Positions 6,759 through 10,135 of a stretch of DNA of 10,135 nt are shown piece after piece. The notes beneath the pieces were generated by a model that saw only the letters and a list, made by a program, of their open reading frames with translations, did not search any database and was not told the DNA's origin. The position numbers and the translations under genes are program-made. Location of the stretch: NCBI GenBank assembly GCA_030039095.1, contig JASHQP010000270.1, positions 1-10,135 on the forward strand, in the 5' to 3' direction. Within the stretch, counting starts at the first letter, position 1, and each line of letters begins with the position of its first letter. This DNA is from Streptosporangiaceae bacterium (GTDB lineage: Bacteria > Actinomycetota > Actinomycetes > Streptosporangiales > Streptosporangiaceae).

Positions 6759-8762
6759 ATGCCTGTGCCGTCGGTGTACACCAGCCTGGAGCCGCTGCTC
6801 CCGCTGGTGAGCAAGCCGATCCAGTACGTCGGCGGCGAGCTGAACTCCGTGGCCAAGGACTGGGATGCCACGGATGTCCGGTGGGCTCTGATGTATCCCG
6901 ATGCCTACGAGGTGGGGCTGCCCAACCAGGGCATCCAGATTTTGTACGAGATCCTCAACGGGGACGCCCGCACGCTGGCCGAGCGAACCTACAGCGTCTG
7001 GCCGGACCTCGAAAAGCTGATGCGCGAGCACAACGTGCCGCAGTTCACCGTCGAATCGCACCGGCCGGTTCGCGCGTTCGACGTGCTCGGCGTCAGCTTC
7101 GCCACCGAGCTTGGGTACACGAACCTGCTGACCGCGCTCGATCTGGCCGGGATGCCGCTGTCCGCGGGCGAGCGGGGTTCCGGCGACCCGGTGGTGCTCG
7201 CCGGCGGGCACGCCGCATTCAACCCGGAGCCGATCGCAGAGTTCATCGACGGCGCGGTTCTCGGCGACGGCGAGCAGGCGGTGCTGGCGATCACCGCGCT
7301 GATCAGGGAGTGGAAGCAGGCCGGGCAGCCGGGCGGCAGGGACGGCCTGCTGCTGCGCCTGGCCAATGCAGCCGGCGTATACGTCCCGCGTTTCTACGAT
7401 GTCGACTACCTGCCCGATGGCCGCATCGCCCGGGTGGTGCCGAACCGGCCCGGTGTGCCGCGCGCGGTTGGCAAGCACACGCTGATGGACCTGGACTCCT
7501 GGCCGTACCCACGCAAGCCGCTGGTCCCGATCCACGAGGCCGTGCACGAGCGGCTCAGCGTGGAGATCTTCCGCGGCTGCACCAGGGGCTGCCGGTTCTG
7601 CCAGGCCGGGATGATCACCCGTCCCGTCCGCGAGCGCACCCTGGCCACGATCGGCGACATGGTGGACGCGGGCCTGAAGGCCAGCGGCTTCACCGAGGTC
7701 GGGCTGCTGTCGCTGTCCAGCGCCGACCACAGCGAGATCAACGAGATCGCCACCGGCCTCGCCGACCGGTACGAGGGCACGAACACCGGCCTGTCGCTGC
7801 CGTCCACCCGGGTCGACGCGTTCAACGTCACGCTGGCGGACGAGCTGAGCCGGAACGGGCGCCGCTCCGGGCTCACGTTCGCGCCCGAGGGCGGCTCCGA
7901 CCGGATCCGCAAGGTGATCAACAAGATGGTCACCGAGGATGACCTGATCAAGACCGTCACGACGGCGTATGCCAGCGGGTGGCGGCAGGTGAAGCTGTAC
8001 TTCATGTGCGGGCTGCCGACCGAGACCGACGAGGACGTGCTCGCGATCGCCCGGCTGGCCCGCCGCGTCATCGAGGCCGGCCGCGAGGCCAGCGGGCGCC
8101 GGGACATCCGCTGTACGGTGTCCATTGGTGCCTTCGTGCCCAAGCCGCACACCCCGTTCCAGTGGGCGGCTCAGTGCGACCACGGATGCGTGGACGCGCG
8201 CCTGCGGGCGCTCGGCGCCGCTCTCCGTTCTGATCGCAATTACGGCAAGTCGATCGGGTTCCGCTACCACGACGGCAGGCCGTCGATCGTGGAGGGCCTG
8301 CTGTCCCGCGGTGACCGCAGGGTCTCGAAGGTGATCAAGGCTGCCTGGGCTGACGGCGCCCGCTTCGATGGCTGGAGCGAGCACTTCTCGTATGAGCGCT
8401 GGGAACGCTGCGCCGCCGACGCTCTGGCCGGCGATGGGGTTGACCTGGCGTGGTTCACGACGCGGGAGCGCGGCTACAAGGAGGTCCTGCCCTGGGATCA
8501 CCTCGACGCCGGGCTCGACCGGGACTGGCTGTGGCAGGACTGGCTCGCCGCGATCGACCCGTCGGGGCCCGAGGAGGTAGAGGACTGCCGCTGGACCCCC
8601 TGCTTCGAATGCGGGGCCTGCTCGTCGATGGGCACCGAGATCCAGGTCGGCCCCAGCGGGACCAAGCTGCTGCCGCTTACGGTCGTCAACGGGCATAACG
8701 GGGCGAAGGAAGACGCTGAAGCTCCGAGTCAGGCGCCTCGAGGCAGCGGGAGCAGGGCGTAG
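6759..8762 (+). CDS. B12-binding-type radical SAM protein (TIGR03960-like)
   Basis: The 667-residue protein has an N-terminal Rossmann-like region of the cobalamin-binding type (about 35-200), then a radical SAM domain with Cys274-x3-Cys278-x2-Cys281 in GCTRGCRFCQAG, which binds the [4Fe-4S] cluster that cleaves S-adenosylmethionine. FAPEGGSDRIRKVINK and the following conserved stretch complete the TIM-barrel. Near the C-terminus is a second cysteine group, Cys610-x4-Cys615-x2-Cys618-x2-Cys621, followed by a 25-residue disordered tail. These traits match the TIGR03960 family, whose reaction I do not know to be established. The ATG at 6759 is preferred over GTG 6753 because of spacing to GGTAGG and the possible leaderless promoter. 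The TAG stop is followed immediately, in the same frame, by the ATG of its DUF2344 partner. Position before RNase E/G suggests an RNA- or ribosome-related role, which is inference. Confidence 0.9.
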   Translation: MPVPSVYTSLEPLLPLVSKPIQYVGGELNSVAKDWDATDVRWALMYPDAYEVGLPNQGIQILYEILNGDARTLAERTYSVWPDLEKLMREHNVPQFTVESHRPVRAFDVLGVSFATELGYTNLLTALDLAGMPLSAGERGSGDPVVLAGGHAAFNPEPIAEFIDGAVLGDGEQAVLAITALIREWKQAGQPGGRDGLLLRLANAAGVYVPRFYDVDYLPDGRIARVVPNRPGVPRAVGKHTLMDLDSWPYPRKPLVPIHEAVHERLSVEIFRGCTRGCRFCQAGMITRPVRERTLATIGDMVDAGLKASGFTEVGLLSLSSADHSEINEIATGLADRYEGTNTGLSLPSTRVDAFNVTLADELSRNGRRSGLTFAPEGGSDRIRKVINKMVTEDDLIKTVTTAYASGWRQVKLYFMCGLPTETDEDVLAIARLARRVIEAGREASGRRDIRCTVSIGAFVPKPHTPFQWAAQCDHGCVDARLRALGAALRSDRNYGKSIGFRYHDGRPSIVEGLLSRGDRRVSKVIKAAWADGARFDGWSEHFSYERWERCAADALAGDGVDLAWFTTRERGYKEVLPWDHLDAGLDRDWLWQDWLAAIDPSGPEEVEDCRWTPCFECGACSSMGTEIQVGPSGTKLLPLTVVNGHNGAKEDAEAPSQAPRGSGSRA

Positions 8763-9878
8763 ATGGCGCCGCCCACGCCTCCCGGCCAGCGGCCCTCGCC
8801 GCCGCATGGGCCACCCGCGCCCGTGGCTCAGTACCTGGTGATCAGGTACGCTAAGAGAGGCAGAATGCGTTTCGCGAGCCATAGGGACGTCGCGCGTGCG
8901 GTCGAGCGGGGAGTGCGAAAGGCCGGCTTGCCCATCGCGTACTCCGCGGGGTTCTCACCGCATCCGAAGATCTCGTACGCGGGGGCAGCGCCGACCGGCA
9001 CTGCGAGTGAGGCCGAGTACCTGGAGATCGCGCTCACCAGCGCGTGTCCCGCACCGGATGTCCGGGACCGGCTCGACGCCGCCCTGCCGGACGGGATTGA
9101 CGTGATCGAGGTTCTGGAACTGGCCGATGCGCCAGGCGGCATCGCCGCCCTGCGGCTGGAGGCGTCGCAGTGGCAGGTGATCCTGCCCGGTGTCGCCGCT
9201 GATGAGGCCGTCGCGGCGGTCGAGGCATTGCTGGCGGCCGATAGCGCCGTGGTGGAGCGCCGCACCAGCAAGGGAATCCGGCAGCTCGACGCCCGGGCCG
9301 CCGTGGTCTCGCTCGAGCTCGACCGGCGTGCCGCGCAGGAGGCGGACGCCGGATGTGTGATACTTCGAATGGTTGTTCGGCACTTGACACCGGCCATACG
9401 ACCCGATGACGTTTTGACTGCGCTCAGCGCCATGACTGGCTTGGCGCCGTCGTCACCCCCTGTGGTGACCCGGCTGGCGCAAGGAGCGCTTGGCATGGAG
9501 GCCGCTATCGGAGGCACCCGCACCGACGGTGCCACCGGAATAGCTGAGTTCGTAATGCCTCGGCCCGCAGGGCTGACGGCGGGGTCCGGAGCGCCGGCGG
9601 AAGCCAGCCCGACCTCCCTGTCGCCCCGCAGGGCCAACGGACAGGAAAAAGAATCACGCCTGACAGACGCGGGCACCGCAGCGGAACATGACGCAGCGGC
9701 TGCTACCGCGCTGGCCAGCGCGTACGAACAGCTCCCGCGTGGCGCGGCAGGGCCCGCTCTTGGCCCGAGTGCCCGGGAGTACGACAGGAGATTGCCCGGA
9801 TGCTCGAAACCGAGCGATTCGATAGAGAATCAGATAACGATGACAGGCCGGCCCGAGCTGGCCAGTCCAACGAGATAA
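8763..9878 (+). CDS. DUF2344 / TIGR03936-type radical SAM-associated protein
   Basis: The 371-residue protein has the conserved core of the family that accompanies TIGR03960 radical SAM enzymes. The signature YAKRGRMRFASHRD begins at about residue 29, followed by AYSAGFSPHPKIS (about 59-71) and a C-terminal LTPAIRPDDVL...VTRLAQG block (about 208-242). Function is unknown to me; the tight pairing suggests it presents substrate to, or completes, the radical SAM enzyme. The ATG at 8763 directly abuts the TAG of the upstream gene and has GGGAGCAGGG before it; a GTG at 8823 lies nearer the core but lacks a ribosome binding site. A Pro-rich 20-residue leader precedes the core. Residues from about 244 onward form an Ala/Ser/Pro-rich tail of about 128 residues that looks unstructured, has poorer codon bias, and runs 79 bases into the next gene out of frame. 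Confidence 0.85.
   Translation: MAPPTPPGQRPSPPHGPPAPVAQYLVIRYAKRGRMRFASHRDVARAVERGVRKAGLPIAYSAGFSPHPKISYAGAAPTGTASEAEYLEIALTSACPAPDVRDRLDAALPDGIDVIEVLELADAPGGIAALRLEASQWQVILPGVAADEAVAAVEALLAADSAVVERRTSKGIRQLDARAAVVSLELDRRAAQEADAGCVILRMVVRHLTPAIRPDDVLTALSAMTGLAPSSPPVVTRLAQGALGMEAAIGGTRTDGATGIAEFVMPRPAGLTAGSGAPAEASPTSLSPRRANGQEKESRLTDAGTAAEHDAAAATALASAYEQLPRGAAGPALGPSAREYDRRLPGCSKPSDSIENQITMTGRPELASPTR
9786..9790 (+). promoter_or_regulatory. Ribosome binding site of the RNase E/G gene
   Basis: AGGAG lies nine bases before the ATG at 9800, inside the end of the DUF2344 gene. It supports this ATG as the start although it places the start 79 bases before the upstream stop. Confidence 0.6.
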
Positions 9879-10135
9879 CGCCGGACCCGGCCGAGGCTGG
9901 GTCCCACGACGCGGCAGACCCCGGAGGCAAGGAAGCCGGGGCACGCGGTCGCGGGTTGTTCCGCAGAGGCCGCCGTGCGGCGACCAGGCCAGCCGGGCCG
10001 CCCGTCGACGACCAGGCCAGCGGCCCGGCCGAGCCAGCCGCTGACCAGGGCGGCGTCTCGGCCACGTCGGCCGTTGACCAGGGCGGCGTCTCGGCCACGT
10101 CGGCCGGTGACCAGGGCGGTGGCCCGGCCCAGCCA
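9800..10135 (+). CDS. rne: Ribonuclease E/G N-terminal region (3' truncated by window end)
   Basis: An open frame of 112 codons starts at 9800 and runs off the window without a stop. The visible part is a hydrophilic, disordered leader: acidic at first, then a basic patch GLFRRGRRAATRPAGPP, then an 11-residue repeat rich in Asp-Gln-Gly-Gly. From memory, Streptomyces-type RNase E/G proteins carry the same kind of leader with an Arg-run followed by RPAGPP, and this gene normally follows the radical SAM/DUF2344 pair ahead of rplU-rpmA-obg. The catalytic S1 and DNase I-like domains lie beyond the window, so the call rests on the leader motif and gene order. If right, it is the endoribonuclease that starts mRNA decay and rRNA processing. 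The first 79 bases overlap the upstream gene in another frame. Confidence 0.75.
   Translation, partial: MLETERFDRESDNDDRPARAGQSNEITPDPAEAGSHDAADPGGKEAGARGRGLFRRGRRAATRPAGPPVDDQASGPAEPAADQGGVSATSAVDQGGVSATSAGDQGGGPAQP
10010..10135 (+). repeat. 33-base tandem repeat in the RNase E/G leader
   Basis: Copies start at 10010, 10043, 10076 and 10109, exactly 33 bases (11 codons) apart, each beginning GACCAGG. The 30-base cores at 10043-10072 and 10076-10105 are identical; the first copy is diverged and the fourth changes after twelve bases and is cut by the window end. The repeat keeps the reading frame and encodes DQGGVSATSA-type units in a disordered leader. Confidence 0.9.

Noticed and set aside
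6554..6871. Upstream extension of the TSUP frame to 6871.
   Set aside because: It would overlap the start of the divergent radical SAM gene and add hydrophilic low-complexity sequence before the first helix. The ATG at 6553 has a strong ribosome binding site.
6621..8882. A long antisense open frame (753 codons) opposite the radical SAM gene.
   Set aside because: It has no recognisable domain and its composition is that of a codon-phase shadow in GC-rich DNA. The plus-strand gene has clear family motifs throughout.
9384..9442. TTGACA at 9384 and TTGACT at 9414 as -35 boxes of an internal promoter for rne.
   Set aside because: The hexamers at the right distance (TGACGT, TGGCTT) lack the A at the second position of the -10 consensus, and the sites lie in the conserved core of the DUF2344 gene. 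Chance matches are likely.
9452..9469. Six-base inverted repeat GTCACC/GGTGAC with a six-base loop.
   Set aside because: It is inside conserved coding sequence with no T-run and is short enough to arise by chance.

Overview
This is a GC-rich actinobacterial chromosome segment, probably from a Streptomyces- or Streptosporangium-like lineage. The evidence is strong G/C preference at third codon positions, ATGA stop-start overlaps, strong purine-rich ribosome binding sites, and the gene content: an mre/PBP2/RodA cell-wall cluster close to a radical SAM pair and an RNase E/G gene. The genus is inference.

Layout: (1) Positions 2-3647, + strand: the tail of a gene that is most likely mreD, then mrdA (class B PBP2, transpeptidase) and rodA (SEDS glycosyltransferase), each joined to the next by an ATGA overlap. 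This is a translationally coupled module for peptidoglycan synthesis; in actinomycetes it serves lateral wall or spore wall. A hairpin at 3679-3707 closes it against a convergent gene. (2) Positions 3762-6553, - strand: two genes facing the other way. One is a TSUP-family membrane transporter. The other is a two-part protein with an N-terminal metallo-beta-lactamase fold and a C-terminal Rieske [2Fe-2S] domain. The latter resembles vertebrate CMP-N-acetylneuraminate hydroxylase (CMAH) along most of its length, but with the Rieske domain at the opposite end. (3) Positions 6759-10135, + strand: a B12-type radical SAM protein, its DUF2344 (TIGR03936-type) partner, and the start of an RNase E/G gene with a disordered, repeat-bearing N-terminus.

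How the genes work together: PBP2 and RodA form the known SEDS-bPBP wall polymerase, with MreD as scaffold. The radical SAM/DUF2344 pair sits immediately upstream of RNase E/G, which suggests a link to RNA or ribosome metabolism, but its reaction is not known to me. The two minus-strand genes look like an insertion between two otherwise housekeeping blocks. Their shared role, if any, is unknown.

The best leads are the domain-swapped CMAH-like oxygenase, the radical SAM/DUF2344 pair separated by a single in-frame TAG, and the DUF2344 tail that runs 79 bases into the RNase E/G gene. I see no CRISPR array, insertion sequence, tRNA, rRNA or defence island.
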